Of a stretch of DNA of 64,000 nucleotides, positions 1 through 8,488 are shown in pieces. Position 1 is the first letter of the stretch. Every line of letters begins with the position of its first letter. Source of the stretch: Opitutales bacterium (lineage in GTDB: Bacteria > Verrucomicrobiota > Verrucomicrobiia > Opitutales > UBA2995); assembly GCA_022824405.1 (NCBI GenBank), contig JAJDZZ010000021.1, forward strand, positions 40,656-104,655, read 5' to 3'. The position numbers and the translations under genes are program-made. The notes beneath the pieces are model-generated. The model was not told where the DNA came from. It did not search any database and was given only the letters and a program-made list of their open reading frames with translations.

Positions 1-1
1 T

Positions 2-1210
2 TCGACGGCGGGAAAAATCGCCTGGGTCATCGGATTGGCGGCCATTATCGGGCTCTGTTTGATGGAAAGCGGAGCGGCCGACCGGATCGTGCGCGGCCTG
101 GTCAGAACCCTGGGGGAAAAGCGGGCCGGATGGGCCATGATGTTGGCCGCTTTCTTCCTGTCGATTCCGGTTTTTTTCGACACAGTGTTCTTTCTCATCA
201 TACCCCTCGCCCAAGCCTTGGCCTTCCGTCTGGGCAAGCGTTACCTCTACTTCGTCATGTGCGTATGCGGAGGAGGGGTTCTCACTCACGGACTGGTTCC
301 CCCGACCCCGGGTCCGCTGATAATGGTGGATACTTTGCAATTGGACCTGGGTTTGGCCATGATGGTGGGGATAGCCTTGGGTTTGCCGGCCGGGGCATTT
401 GGCATATGGGTCGCCGCCAGGATGGATCGGAAACTGAACCTCGGTTTGCGGGAGAGTCCCATCGTAAAAATTGCCGACCTGGAAGAGATTGTCGGCAAAG
501 ACGACGGGGAACTGCCTTCCTTCTTCCTTTCCATCATGCCGGTATTTCTTCCGGTTTTCCTCATTGCCCTGGCCTCTATCGTCAAAGCCTTTGCAAATTT
601 GGAAACAGGCGCCCTCGGGGCGGCAATCGAGGTATTGGGAAACAAGAACCTGGCCATGGCCTTGGGGGCGGCGATCGCCATATATTTGATGGCCACCCAG
701 CGGAAGATCAAGTTGGGCCCCCTATGGAAGGAAATGGAAGGGCCCATTGCCACGGCCGGGACCATCATATTGATTACTTCCGCAGGCGGCGCCTTTGGGG
801 CCATGATTCGCCACGCCGGGGTGGGTGACGCGGTGAAGGCGGCTACCGAGGGGACCGGGATTTCCCTGATTCTGCTGTCCTGGATCATCGCCTCGGTCCT
901 TAAAATTGCCCAGGGCTCGGGCACCGTGTCCATGATCACCACTTCCGGGATAATGGCGGCTATCATTGGAGTGGGCGGAGGGCCCGAGGGCATCGCCCTA
1001 CCCTATCATCCCGTTTACCTCTTTGCCGCCATCGCCTTCGGTTCGGGGGTCGGCTCCTGGATGAATGACAGCGGTTTCTGGGTGGTTTGCAAATTGAGTG
1101 GATTTACCGAAGTCGAGACACTCAAGACCTGGACCGTAATGCTCGCGGCCCTGGGCGTGTTCGGACTGGTTGAAGTTTTGATTTTCGCCAGGATTTTTCC
1201 GTTGATTTAA
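2..1210 (+). CDS. GntP-family sugar-acid:H+ permease, 5' end outside window
   Basis: The frame is open from base 2, so the start codon lies upstream; about 402 residues are visible. The protein is strongly hydrophobic with roughly ten membrane segments. It carries the GntP-type motif HGLVPPTPGP near visible residue 95 and a glycine-rich segment (SGTVSMITTSGIMAA) near residue 305, as in gluconate and related permeases. The family imports gluconate or other aldonate/ketoacid substrates with protons across the inner membrane. It ends 78 bases before an IlvD/Edd-type dehydratase on the same strand, which fits a sugar-acid uptake and dehydration unit. The exact substrate cannot be read from the sequence. 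Confidence 0.85.
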   Translation, partial: STAGKIAWVIGLAAIIGLCLMESGAADRIVRGLVRTLGEKRAGWAMMLAAFFLSIPVFFDTVFFLIIPLAQALAFRLGKRYLYFVMCVCGGGVLTHGLVPPTPGPLIMVDTLQLDLGLAMMVGIALGLPAGAFGIWVAARMDRKLNLGLRESPIVKIADLEEIVGKDDGELPSFFLSIMPVFLPVFLIALASIVKAFANLETGALGAAIEVLGNKNLAMALGAAIAIYLMATQRKIKLGPLWKEMEGPIATAGTIILITSAGGAFGAMIRHAGVGDAVKAATEGTGISLILLSWIIASVLKIAQGSGTVSMITTSGIMAAIIGVGGGPEGIALPYHPVYLFAAIAFGSGVGSWMNDSGFWVVCKLSGFTEVETLKTWTVMLAALGVFGLVEVLIFARIFPLI

Positions 1211-1288
1211 AATGGTCCGGGAATTCCCGTGCGGTTTCCCAGGGCGGCGCTCGACACTCCCCTGCCCTTCCCTTCATATTCTCATGCC

Positions 1289-2971
1289 ATGAGCGAGGAA
1301 AGACTCAACTGGAGAAGTCGGGAGTTGACCGATGGGGACAATGTGGCCATTCGCGCCTTCTATTATGGGCTGGGCTGGAAGGGGGATGATTTTAAAAAAC
1401 CCCAGATCGGAATCGGAACCCCTTTACACGAGATCAACTTGTGCAATATGCACTGTCATGCTATCGGGGGTTCGATCAAAACGGGCCTGGATGAGGCTGG
1501 CATGCTGGGATACCGATTCGGGGTGCCCTCGGTCAGCGACAACATCACCCAGGCGCACAGCGGTGGAAATGCCTCCCTCCCCTCCCGCAACCTCATCGCC
1601 GACAGCGCCGAAATGGTGATTACGTCGCACCGTTTCGACGGGATGATCGGTTTGCACCACTGCGACAAGAATGGGCCCGGATTCGCCCTGGCCCTCATGC
1701 GGAGCAACGTGCCGGGATTTATTCTGAGCGGGGGGACGATTCGTCCGGGACGCCTGGATGGTAAGGACCTGACCATTCAGGACATATACGACGTGCAAGC
1801 GGAGGTCGAGTTGGGAAAGTCCACCCCAGGGCAACTCCTCGAAATTGCGAAAAATGCCTGTCCCGGTGCGGGAGGTTGCGGAATCGCCGCTTCTTTCAAC
1901 ACCTGGGGCCTGGCCATGGAAACCATCGGCCTCATGCCGCCTTACAGTTCTTCCAATCCGGCCGTAGGGGAGGCGAAGCTGGAAGAATGCCGGAGAGCGG
2001 GTCGATGGATGCGGGAAATTTTGCAATCGGGCCGTCGCCCTCGCGACGTCATCACGGTGGAATCCCTCGGTAATGCAACCGCCATGGTTGGAGCCAGCGG
2101 AGGCTCAACCAACGGTATTCTGCACCTGCTGGCCCTGGCTGCGGAGGCGGGAACGGACTTTGGATTGCGGGACGTGCAGGCGATATTGCGGAGAACCCCG
2201 GTATATTGTAACTTTGCCCCCCGAGGGAGGGGTACCATGATCGACCTCTACCGAATGGGAGGTACCCCGATGTTGATCAAGCACCTGATTGAGGTGGGTG
2301 TATTGGATGGATCCCAACCGACCCTGTTTGCCGATTCCCTGGCCGATCAGGTTGCCCATGCTCCGGCCATTCCGCCTGGCAACGACCTGATCGCACCGGC
2401 AGACAAGCCCTACAAACCCTTTGCCGATATGCAGATTTGTTTTGGTAACCTGGCTCCGGACGGCATCGTATTCAAAGTCTCCAGCCGCCAGGACCCGACT
2501 TTTCAGGGTCGGGCAATCTGCTTCGGCAATGTCGAGTCCCTGGTCGATGCGGTGACTCAAGGACGGATAAGGGCCGGACACGTGGTGGTGCTCCGCGGAT
2601 GGGGCCCGGTGGCAAGGGGCATGCCGGAAGTCCTGGTGGCCACCTCGGCCTTATCCACTCCGGATCTGGATGGAAAAGTCGCGTTTGTCTCCGACACCCG
2701 CGTATCCGGGGTATCCCATGGCGCCATTGGGGTGCATTGCGCCCCGGAAGCGGCCGTTGGCGGACCCATCGGGTTCGTCCGGGACGGAGATACGATTTCC
2801 ATCGATTTGTTAAAAGGCAAGATCGACTGGGAATCGTCCCGCCGAAAATCGATGGAAAACGGCTTCAAACCGTATGCCGGCGGCAGGGTTTACCTGCGCG
2901 AATTCACCAACCGGGTATCCCAGGCGGACAAGGGATGTGTGGACAAGACGTCGATCGGGCTCCGGAATTAA
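1289..2971 (+). CDS. IlvD/Edd-family dehydratase (dihydroxy-acid or sugar-acid dehydratase)
   Basis: About 560 residues, the usual family length. The three cysteine regions that bind the Fe-S cluster are present: CNMH (near residue 52), CDKNGPG (near 125) and CPGAGGCG (near 191-197). The ADSAEM and LSGG segments typical of the family are also present. These enzymes dehydrate 2,3-dihydroxy acids to 2-keto acids in the cytosol. The neighbouring GntP-type permease favours a sugar-acid substrate such as gluconate, xylonate or arabonate over a purely biosynthetic IlvD role, but this is inference. The frame extends upstream to a GTG at 1229. The ATG at 1289 is preferred because family similarity begins just after it (LNWRSRELTDG). 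Neither start has a convincing Shine-Dalgarno sequence. Confidence 0.85.
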   Translation: MSEERLNWRSRELTDGDNVAIRAFYYGLGWKGDDFKKPQIGIGTPLHEINLCNMHCHAIGGSIKTGLDEAGMLGYRFGVPSVSDNITQAHSGGNASLPSRNLIADSAEMVITSHRFDGMIGLHHCDKNGPGFALALMRSNVPGFILSGGTIRPGRLDGKDLTIQDIYDVQAEVELGKSTPGQLLEIAKNACPGAGGCGIAASFNTWGLAMETIGLMPPYSSSNPAVGEAKLEECRRAGRWMREILQSGRRPRDVITVESLGNATAMVGASGGSTNGILHLLALAAEAGTDFGLRDVQAILRRTPVYCNFAPRGRGTMIDLYRMGGTPMLIKHLIEVGVLDGSQPTLFADSLADQVAHAPAIPPGNDLIAPADKPYKPFADMQICFGNLAPDGIVFKVSSRQDPTFQGRAICFGNVESLVDAVTQGRIRAGHVVVLRGWGPVARGMPEVLVATSALSTPDLDGKVAFVSDTRVSGVSHGAIGVHCAPEAAVGGPIGFVRDGDTISIDLLKGKIDWESSRRKSMENGFKPYAGGRVYLREFTNRVSQADKGCVDKTSIGLRN

Positions 2972-2992
2972 GCTGGGAAGCAGCCGGAAGGA

Positions 2993-3316
2993 TCAACGCC
3001 AACGGTTCCGGTGTCCTTTTCTACCTCTATCCCCGCCGTAGCTGTCCCTTCCACCACGGTGGCGGGGTCGGTCCTGACGAGGAGTAGCCTCGACGGCGTT
3101 AATTTTACGCCCCATAAAATCCCTATTATTTAAAGCCTCAATTGCGCTTCTGGCTTCGGCATTGTCATTCATGGTAACAAATCCGAAACCACGGGATCTT
3201 CCCGTATCGCGATCTTTGATTATTTTGGCAGATGCCACATTGCCATGGGCGGCAAAAGCATCGAACAGGTCTTGATCTTCAGCAGACCAAGGCAGATTTC
3301 CCACATATATTTCCAT
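2993..3316 (-). CDS. Small RRM-type RNA-binding protein
   Basis: A 107-residue protein with a single RNA-recognition motif. RNP2 (IYVGNLPW) is at residues 3-10 and RNP1 (RGFGFVTM) at about 42-49. A short basic tail rich in Gly, Arg and Asp follows. This is the layout of bacterial Rbp proteins, which bind RNA and are often cold-responsive. The frame is open upstream to 3448, but the ATG at 3316 puts the first RNP strand two residues in, as in known relatives, so it is chosen. It converges on the IlvD/Edd gene with 21 bases between the stops. Its leader of about 230 bases separates it from the terminator of the candidate small RNA on the same strand. Confidence 0.9.
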   Translation of the reverse strand: MEIYVGNLPWSAEDQDLFDAFAAHGNVASAKIIKDRDTGRSRGFGFVTMNDNAEARSAIEALNNRDFMGRKINAVEATPRQDRPRHRGGRDSYGGDRGRKGHRNRWR

Positions 3317-3545
3317 TTGATTCAAGTGTGCGCCATAATTTAAAATCAGAACCGATAAACGACGCAATAAACCGACTTCTGCCAAAGGAACACGGAGTTC
3401 TTTCAGTTTGCAAGAAGCTATCCATAGACTACTGGAAGAAGCGGGCAAGCCTAATCAGGCAGTTTATTGAGGCGGTCTTTTCGCCAGGTAAGGCAAAAGC
3501 CTCAGCGGCTTCGCGCCCGATTGAAATCGGATGGCGGAAGGGATC
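3317..3545. other. Gap between the RRM gene and the small RNA
   Basis: No gene could be supported on either strand. On the minus strand it would be the leader of the RRM gene. It holds none of the repeat words found in other gaps and has short imperfect inverted repeats, for example AAAAGCCTCAGCGGCTT-like pairing near 3495-3515. It may be a regulatory leader, but nothing decisive is visible. Confidence 0.4.
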
Positions 3546-3569
3546 AAAAAAAATGCCCCCGAAGGGGCA
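3546..3569 (-). terminator. Intrinsic terminator with UUCG tetraloop
   Basis: Read on the minus strand, a 6-bp stem TGCCCC/GGGGCA closes a TTCG loop and is followed directly by eight T. The C(UUCG)G closing pair is exceptionally stable. It ends the candidate small RNA and separates it from the RRM gene downstream. Confidence 0.85.
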
Positions 3570-3753
3570 AAAAAGAACCCGCTATTGTGCCGTATGCTCA
3601 TTTGTTCTCCACCTTAAGAGGCGAGGTGGGCGCTTTCCTACGAACTTTTGCCTTCCGATTTACGGCCTGACAGCCATTCGTCGGGGTCAAGCTCCCTTAA
3701 TATTGGATTAAAGTAAAAGAACGATTTTTCACACCTCGAACACAGCAGGTTTT
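3546..3753 (-). ncRNA. Candidate small structured RNA, 6S-like architecture
   Basis: On the minus strand a near-consensus sigma70-type promoter (3762-3789) points at position 3753. From there the transcript would start AAAACCUGCUGUG, which pairs with CACAAUAGCGGGUU about 170 bases later (around 3574-3588) as a closing stem. A side hairpin CCACCU...AGGUGG (about 3609-3629) lies on the 3' strand, and an ACGAA/UUCGU helix closes the apical part. The RNA then ends in a UUCG-loop terminator with eight U. A rod of about 180 nt with a closing stem at the very 5' end, and a small hairpin on the 3' side of a central open region, matches 6S RNA layout. No coding frame fits. A small RNA gene is well supported; the 6S identity is inference from shape, not from recognised conserved sequence. 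Confidence 0.6.
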
Positions 3754-3761
3754 GAGAAGGC

Positions 3762-3789
3762 ATCATAGGTTGGGCGGGGGGGGCGTCAA
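3762..3789 (-). promoter_or_regulatory. Sigma70-type promoter of the candidate small RNA
   Basis: On the minus strand TTGACG (-35, 3789-3784) and TATGAT (-10, 3767-3762) are separated by 16 bases. Both boxes match the consensus at five of six positions. Predicted transcription starts near 3753-3755, at the 5' strand of the RNA's closing stem. The spacer is a C-rich run. Confidence 0.7.
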
Positions 3790-3824
3790 CCGAGAAGATC
3801 TTTTTTCTTTGGGTGGTGGAGAGG

Positions 3825-3985
3825 AATGACTCTCGCCAAGATCGCTAAGAACGCAAAGGAGTCCGGCTGCGCCGGAACAGGAGTTAACGGAGGGGGGACA
3901 TGTCAAAAATCAAGGAACTGACCCCTTCCTTTCGATCACGATCACGATTATTCATCCTTCAGCCTTTTTTATCTCTGTGGTTTAT
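3825..3985. repeat. Repeat-word cluster B-C-I-E-F-A'
   Basis: In order the segment holds word B (cgccaagatcgctaagaacg, from about 3836), word C as a degenerate copy (gtccggctgcgccggaac), one arm of the REP-like element I (gacatgtcaaaaatcaagg, 3898-3916), word E (3930-3950), word F (3951-3966) and a partial word A' (atctctgtggttta). The same words recur in many other gaps. No gene is visible here. Confidence 0.8.
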
Positions 3986-4015
3986 TTTATTGATCTGTTT
4001 TGCGGCCGGCCCTTA

Positions 4016-4168
4016 ATGGCGTCCACGGTGAGAGCAAAACCTCAACCCCCTGATAAACAGAAAGAAACCAAGCGGCCCCAACTGCGCAGGAAGGTCTGGC
4101 CCTTGCGATGGATTGTGCTTTTCATCCTGATTTACATCGTCATATACACCTATTGGAGACTGAAATGA
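4016..4168 (+). CDS. Small single-pass membrane protein (hypothetical)
   Basis: Fifty residues. The basic, proline-containing N-terminal half (KPQPPDKQKETKRPQLRRK) is followed by one hydrophobic segment (WIVLFILIYIVIYTYW) and a short basic end. The stop is six bases before the argA start, so the two are probably cotranscribed. The frame extends upstream to 3977 through repeat-derived DNA; the ATG at 4016 is preferred because it excludes that DNA. I do not recognise a family. It could be a genuine membrane microprotein or a chance frame. Confidence 0.5.
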   Translation: MASTVRAKPQPPDKQKETKRPQLRRKVWPLRWIVLFILIYIVIYTYWRLK

Positions 4169-4174
4169 TTTTCG

Positions 4175-5482
4175 ATGTTCCCCGATCCACAGCACATTAC
4201 GGAAATCAAACCGGCGGATTTGCGGGGCATTCTGAAGTACGTTCCCAAATTCCAGAATCACCTTTTTGTCATAGCAGTAGACGGCCGGGTCATTGAAGAT
4301 CCGGTCTTCAACGGTATTTTATTGGATATTGCCGTATTGAGAAACCTGCAAATCAGGGTAATCCTGGTATTCGGAATCGGCCTACAGTTGCGCAACCTGG
4401 CCCGTGAACTGGAAACGGGCTATTCCGACCTCTACGGGACCGGGGCGGTAGATGCGAAAACCCTTTCGATGGCGACAGGGGCGGCCTCCAAAGTATCGCA
4501 CCTCATCATGAAAGGATTGAGTAAATTGGCCATAAAGTGTGCCACCACCAACTCGATCCGGGCCACCCAGGTAGGGGTGATAGATGGCCAAGACCAGCAA
4601 TTTCGGGGCAAAGTAGACCGGGTGGACAGCGACAATTTAAAGCAACTGCTGGACAACCAAATAGTCCCGGTTATCGGCCCGATCGCCTTCGACAGGGAGG
4701 GAGAAAGCCTGAGATTGAATACGGACCACCTGGCCGCGGAGGTGGCGATCGCCAGCGCCGCTTCCAAGATTCTCTTTCTCACTTCCCACTTGGGGCTCAT
4801 CTCGGCGGGCCGGTTTCACCGGGCGCTGGAGACGGAGGCGTTGGAGCGCCTCTACCGGGACCGAAAGGAGGCCTTGGAACCGGCGCTGCAAGGCAAATGC
4901 CGTTACGCCTTGCACGCGCTGAAAAACGGCACTTCCAGGGTTCATATACTGAACGGACTGGAAGCTGAAAGTCTCCTCAAGGAATTGTTTTCCTCGGTGG
5001 GGGTGGGAACCTTGTTTTATAACAATGAATACCAGAAGATTCGCTGGGCCCGACCGGCCGATGCCCAGGCGCTTTTCGACCTCACTCGCGGGGCAACCGA
5101 ATCGGAGGAATTGGCCCGGAGGTCGCTGCGTGAGATCGAAGAAGGGATCGGAAGGTATTTCCTGTATGAGATCGACGGCTATATCCTGGCCTGCGGTTGC
5201 CTCATCGGTTATCCGGAGAGCAGAACCTTCGAGGTGGCGTCCCTAACTGTAAAACCGGGCCAGACCGGCAAGGGATTGGGCACCAAGTTGGTGAAATTTG
5301 CCGAGGAAACCGCGGCCAAAAGGGGTGGCAAGCGCCTCATCGCACTTTCCACCCAGACCTTTCCGTTTTTTACCCAAAAATGCGGGTTCGGAAAGGGTTC
5401 GATTGACGACCTTCCGCTAGAACGGGCCGAGATTCTGTTGTCCAGCCGGCGCAATTCAAAAGTGCTGATCAAAGACCTTTGA
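4175..5482 (+). CDS. argA: N-acetylglutamate synthase, kinase-like plus GNAT (ArgA)
   Basis: The 435 residues are close to the length of classical ArgA. An amino-acid-kinase-like domain spans about residues 15-285 (LFVIAVDGRVIED and a VLVFG-like segment near its start). A GNAT acetyltransferase domain follows at about 290-425, with the acetyl-CoA loop GQTGKGLGTKL and the terminal FFTQKCGF strand. ArgA acetylates glutamate from acetyl-CoA, the first step of arginine synthesis in the cytosol, and is normally inhibited by arginine through the kinase-like domain. The start follows the small membrane protein by six bases. Its last 14 bases overlap the tail of mpl on the opposite strand. Confidence 0.93.
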   Translation: MFPDPQHITEIKPADLRGILKYVPKFQNHLFVIAVDGRVIEDPVFNGILLDIAVLRNLQIRVILVFGIGLQLRNLARELETGYSDLYGTGAVDAKTLSMATGAASKVSHLIMKGLSKLAIKCATTNSIRATQVGVIDGQDQQFRGKVDRVDSDNLKQLLDNQIVPVIGPIAFDREGESLRLNTDHLAAEVAIASAASKILFLTSHLGLISAGRFHRALETEALERLYRDRKEALEPALQGKCRYALHALKNGTSRVHILNGLEAESLLKELFSSVGVGTLFYNNEYQKIRWARPADAQALFDLTRGATESEELARRSLREIEEGIGRYFLYEIDGYILACGCLIGYPESRTFEVASLTVKPGQTGKGLGTKLVKFAEETAAKRGGKRLIALSTQTFPFFTQKCGFGKGSIDDLPLERAEILLSSRRNSKVLIKDL

Positions 5483-6878
5483 GGAAATCTTTCAGGGGTT
5501 GGCCGAAGGATCCGTTGGTGAACAGTAGAATGACCCGGGGTTGGCCGTTGACCGAACCGGCCAAGTCCCGGAACAAATCCTCTTTCGAGGCATAGGCCCG
5601 GGCCCGCTTCCCCACCCTGCCGATGCATTTTGCCATCTGAATGGGATCAATGCGTATTTCATCGGGATAAACCTCGGCGCGATGGACCGGAGCAATGAAA
5701 ACCGAGTCGGCCAAGGAGAGACTGTGGGTGAATTTGTCCTCCAGCAGGTTAGTGGCGGAAGTATTGCTGCGGGGCTCGAAAACGGAAGTAATTTCGGATT
5801 CCGGGTAGCAATTGCGGAAGGATTCGATACAGGCCGCGATGGCGGTGGGATGATGGGCAAAATCCTCCACAACCTTTAAACGATCCGACTCCCAGAGAAC
5901 ATCCTGGCGACGGCGTACACCCTGAAAATCCCGCAGGGTCGCGTTCTGCAAAAAGGCGGTACGCTGCGCCTCCTGAAGGGATTGAGCAGCGGATAAAAAT
6001 GCCATGGCGGCGTTCCTGGCGTTGTATAGGCCGGTAGTTTTCCAGGCAAATTTACGGTGGAAACCGGACGGACCCGTCAGCGTAAAAGAGCTTCCCTTCG
6101 GACCCTCGGAAAAATCTCCGATCACATAGTCGCTCGATTCCTCTATTCCGACAAAACGGGTGGGAGCCCAATCGACCGGAAGCAATTCCCGCAAGGCCGG
6201 ATCGTCGCCGTTGGCCAGGATCAACCCGTGAGATGGCACGATGCGGATGAGGTGTTGAAAGGTCCGCTTCACATCGGTCAGATCGCGAAAGATATCGACG
6301 TGATCGAACTCGAGGTTGTTGATGGCCAGCACATCGGGCCAGTAGTGAATAAATTTGCTGCGTTTGTCGAAAAAGGCGCAATCGTATTCGTCGCCCTCGA
6401 GGACAAAAGGGCTTTGGGAATGTCCCAACTCGGTGCCGGAGGAAAGACAACCCGGGACCCCGCCGATCAACCATCCGGGCCGGACACCCGCCTCCTGGAG
6501 GAGCCAGGCGGCAATGGCGGTGGTGGTGGTCTTTCCGTGGGTTCCGGTGACCACGATCCGCTTGCGGCTGCCCAACAGTTTTCGGTCGATTAAGGCCGGC
6601 AAACTGGTAAACCGGCAGGGGCGTGAGGCGAGGAGAAACTCCACCTCGGGATTTCCCCTGGTTACGGCGTTGCCCACTACCACCAGGTCCGGCCCAAAGG
6701 AAGTAATGTTTTCCGGATGCCAACCCGGATACACCTCGATATCCGCATCGGCCAGAACATCGCTCATGGGTGGGTAGATTCCGCGATCGGACCCCGCAAC
6801 GGCATGTCCCAAACCCTTCATCAAGGAGGCGACATTTCCCATGGCGGTTCCACAAATGCCAATGAAATAGAGCCTCAT
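5469..6878 (-). CDS. mpl: UDP-MurNAc:tripeptide ligase for murein recycling (Mpl)
   Basis: The 469 residues form a Mur-ligase protein. It begins RLYFIGICGTAMG, the Mpl/MurC-type N-terminal nucleotide fold, and has the ATP loop GTHGKTTTT near residue 110. The central ligase domain contains EGDEYDCAFFDKRSKF, which distinguishes Mpl from MurC. Mpl joins recycled L-Ala-D-Glu-meso-diaminopimelate to UDP-MurNAc in the cytosol, so it implies a diaminopimelate-type cell wall and murein recycling. The frame continues upstream to 6986, but the ATG at 6878 gives the conserved N-terminus. It is convergent with argA (14-base tail overlap) and divergent from the hydroxylase at 6985. Confidence 0.93.
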   Translation of the reverse strand: MRLYFIGICGTAMGNVASLMKGLGHAVAGSDRGIYPPMSDVLADADIEVYPGWHPENITSFGPDLVVVGNAVTRGNPEVEFLLASRPCRFTSLPALIDRKLLGSRKRIVVTGTHGKTTTTAIAAWLLQEAGVRPGWLIGGVPGCLSSGTELGHSQSPFVLEGDEYDCAFFDKRSKFIHYWPDVLAINNLEFDHVDIFRDLTDVKRTFQHLIRIVPSHGLILANGDDPALRELLPVDWAPTRFVGIEESSDYVIGDFSEGPKGSSFTLTGPSGFHRKFAWKTTGLYNARNAAMAFLSAAQSLQEAQRTAFLQNATLRDFQGVRRRQDVLWESDRLKVVEDFAHHPTAIAACIESFRNCYPESEITSVFEPRSNTSATNLLEDKFTHSLSLADSVFIAPVHRAEVYPDEIRIDPIQMAKCIGRVGKRARAYASKEDLFRDLAGSVNGQPRVILLFTNGSFGQPLKDFLKGL

Positions 6879-6984
6879 TTGGGCCTGAAGGGAAAGGTAT
6901 CGATTCCTGGCAAGCAAGGGAATTCGGAGGTGACAGGCCGGGAGCGACTGCCATAAAGTCACCCTGCCCTTCCGGACTAATTTC

Positions 6985-7782
6985 ATGCCCGTTTATCTGC
7001 AGTATTATTTTTGGCTCATCCTAGCTTCCCTTTTCTGTTTTTTATTGGAGAGGATTCATCCCTGGCGAAAAAAGCAAAAGGTTTTGCGCCAAGGTATTTG
7101 GCAGGACGTGTTCTGGCTTCTCTTCAACGGGCACTATTTCGGACTCCTGCTGGCTCTGTTCACCGGAAACCTGATTCGCATGACCAACACGTTCCTGCAC
7201 CAACAGGAATGGCCGGTCCCACAGGATATTGCCCTGCTCTCCGATTCCCCCCTTTGGCTACAGTTCATGGTATTCCTGCTCTTGAAGGATTTTTTGGAAT
7301 GGAACGTCCACCGGTTATTGCACAATGTGCCCTGGCTATGGGAGTTTCACAAATTGCACCACAGCATCGAGGAATTGGACTGGATCGGAAATTTCCGGTT
7401 TCACTGGGGAGAAATCCTGGTCTACAAGACCGTCACCTACCTGCCCCTGGTCATATTGGGCATCGATGAAATTGTTCTCCTGTCGATTGCCATTGTCTGG
7501 ACCGTTCTGCTGGATTTGAACCATTCCAACTTCAGGTTCAGTTGGGGGCCGCTACGCTACGTTCTCAATTCTTCCGCCATGCACGTCTGGCACCACGACA
7601 AGGAACTTCACGGCAAGGGAGGCCAGAATTTCGGCCAGGTCCTGAGCATCTGGGACTGGTTGTTCGGCACCGCTTATTGGCCGAAAGAAAGCGACCAACC
7701 CCGACAATTGGGATTCGAGGGGATGAGGAAGTACCCCAAAAATGTTCTGAAACGCCTCATTTATCCCTTTTGGAAACCTTGA
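6985..7782 (+). CDS. Fatty acid hydroxylase / sterol desaturase family membrane enzyme
   Basis: The 265 residues include several hydrophobic segments and the complete set of histidine boxes for a di-iron centre: HRLLH (near 111), HKLHH (near 124) and HVWHH (near 200). The family hydroxylates or desaturates lipids at the cytoplasmic membrane. Bacterial members act on carotenoids, hopanoids, sterols or fatty acids, and the substrate cannot be told here. The start ATG lies 107 bases from the divergent mpl start, so the short gap must hold both promoters. The phosphatase gene begins 70 bases downstream. Confidence 0.88.
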   Translation: MPVYLQYYFWLILASLFCFLLERIHPWRKKQKVLRQGIWQDVFWLLFNGHYFGLLLALFTGNLIRMTNTFLHQQEWPVPQDIALLSDSPLWLQFMVFLLLKDFLEWNVHRLLHNVPWLWEFHKLHHSIEELDWIGNFRFHWGEILVYKTVTYLPLVILGIDEIVLLSIAIVWTVLLDLNHSNFRFSWGPLRYVLNSSAMHVWHHDKELHGKGGQNFGQVLSIWDWLFGTAYWPKESDQPRQLGFEGMRKYPKNVLKRLIYPFWKP

Positions 7783-7851
7783 ATTTTGGGCTGACAGCAT
7801 CAGCCAGCATGCTTGGAATGTGATCCTGGGTTTGAGGAATTAAACGAAACG

Positions 7852-8337
7852 ATGCCGAAACGAGTACTTTTTATCTGCACAGGAAACATCTGCCGGAGCC
7901 CTATGGCGGAGCGATTACTGCGATTTGCCCTGGAAGGAGAGGAATACCCTTACAATCGGATCGAAGTCCGCTCAGCGGGTATAGCCGCGGGTGACGGTTA
8001 CCCAGCCTCATCCAATGCGGTAGCGGCTTTGAAAAAAGTGGGCATAGACCTGGAAGACCATGTCTCCAGAAGAGTCACCATGGACGATCTCCTGGCTACC
8101 GATTATGTCTTTGCCATGACAAACGGGCATATGGCCTCCCTGAGCAACTTGTTGGGAGAAAGAAGTGTAGACAGCCTTTTTCTGATGCGGGAATTTCTCC
8201 AAGATACGGACGAAACCGAGATTCCGGACCCCTATGGATTGAGTTTCTTTCATTACGAAAATGCCCGCGATTCCATGGTGGAAGCCATTCCCAGCATCGT
8301 CAGGTTCCTCAAATCGAATTGGACGGGTTCCCGCTGA
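7852..8337 (+). CDS. Low-molecular-weight protein tyrosine phosphatase
   Basis: The 161 residues begin PKRVLFICTGNICRSPMAE. This is the family's N-terminal catalytic loop, C-x5-R-S, with Cys at about residue 10. The acid-base aspartate lies in IPDPYG near residue 125. Members remove phosphate from tyrosine (including on capsule-related kinases) or from arginine. An in-frame GTG/TTG extension to 7813 is open, but the ATG at 7852 places the catalytic loop at the standard distance from the N-terminus. It probably shares a transcript with the hydroxylase upstream; no kinase partner is nearby. Confidence 0.9.
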   Translation: MPKRVLFICTGNICRSPMAERLLRFALEGEEYPYNRIEVRSAGIAAGDGYPASSNAVAALKKVGIDLEDHVSRRVTMDDLLATDYVFAMTNGHMASLSNLLGERSVDSLFLMREFLQDTDETEIPDPYGLSFFHYENARDSMVEAIPSIVRFLKSNWTGSR

Positions 8338-8488
8338 AAATTGCATGGGACCTCCGAGAAAGAGGGAAAAAACCGCTCCAACCTCGGGATGCCCGGAATA
8401 AATCCGGGCTGGGGCAAGGAAGTGTTGCCGAAAATAGGCCAAGGCAATTTATTCCTCGATTATTTTTCAACCAGCCTACCCTTTATCT

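Noticed and set aside
3497..3515. Inverted repeat tested as a riboswitch for the RRM gene
   Set aside because: It is short and imperfect, and no known riboswitch motif was recognised nearby.
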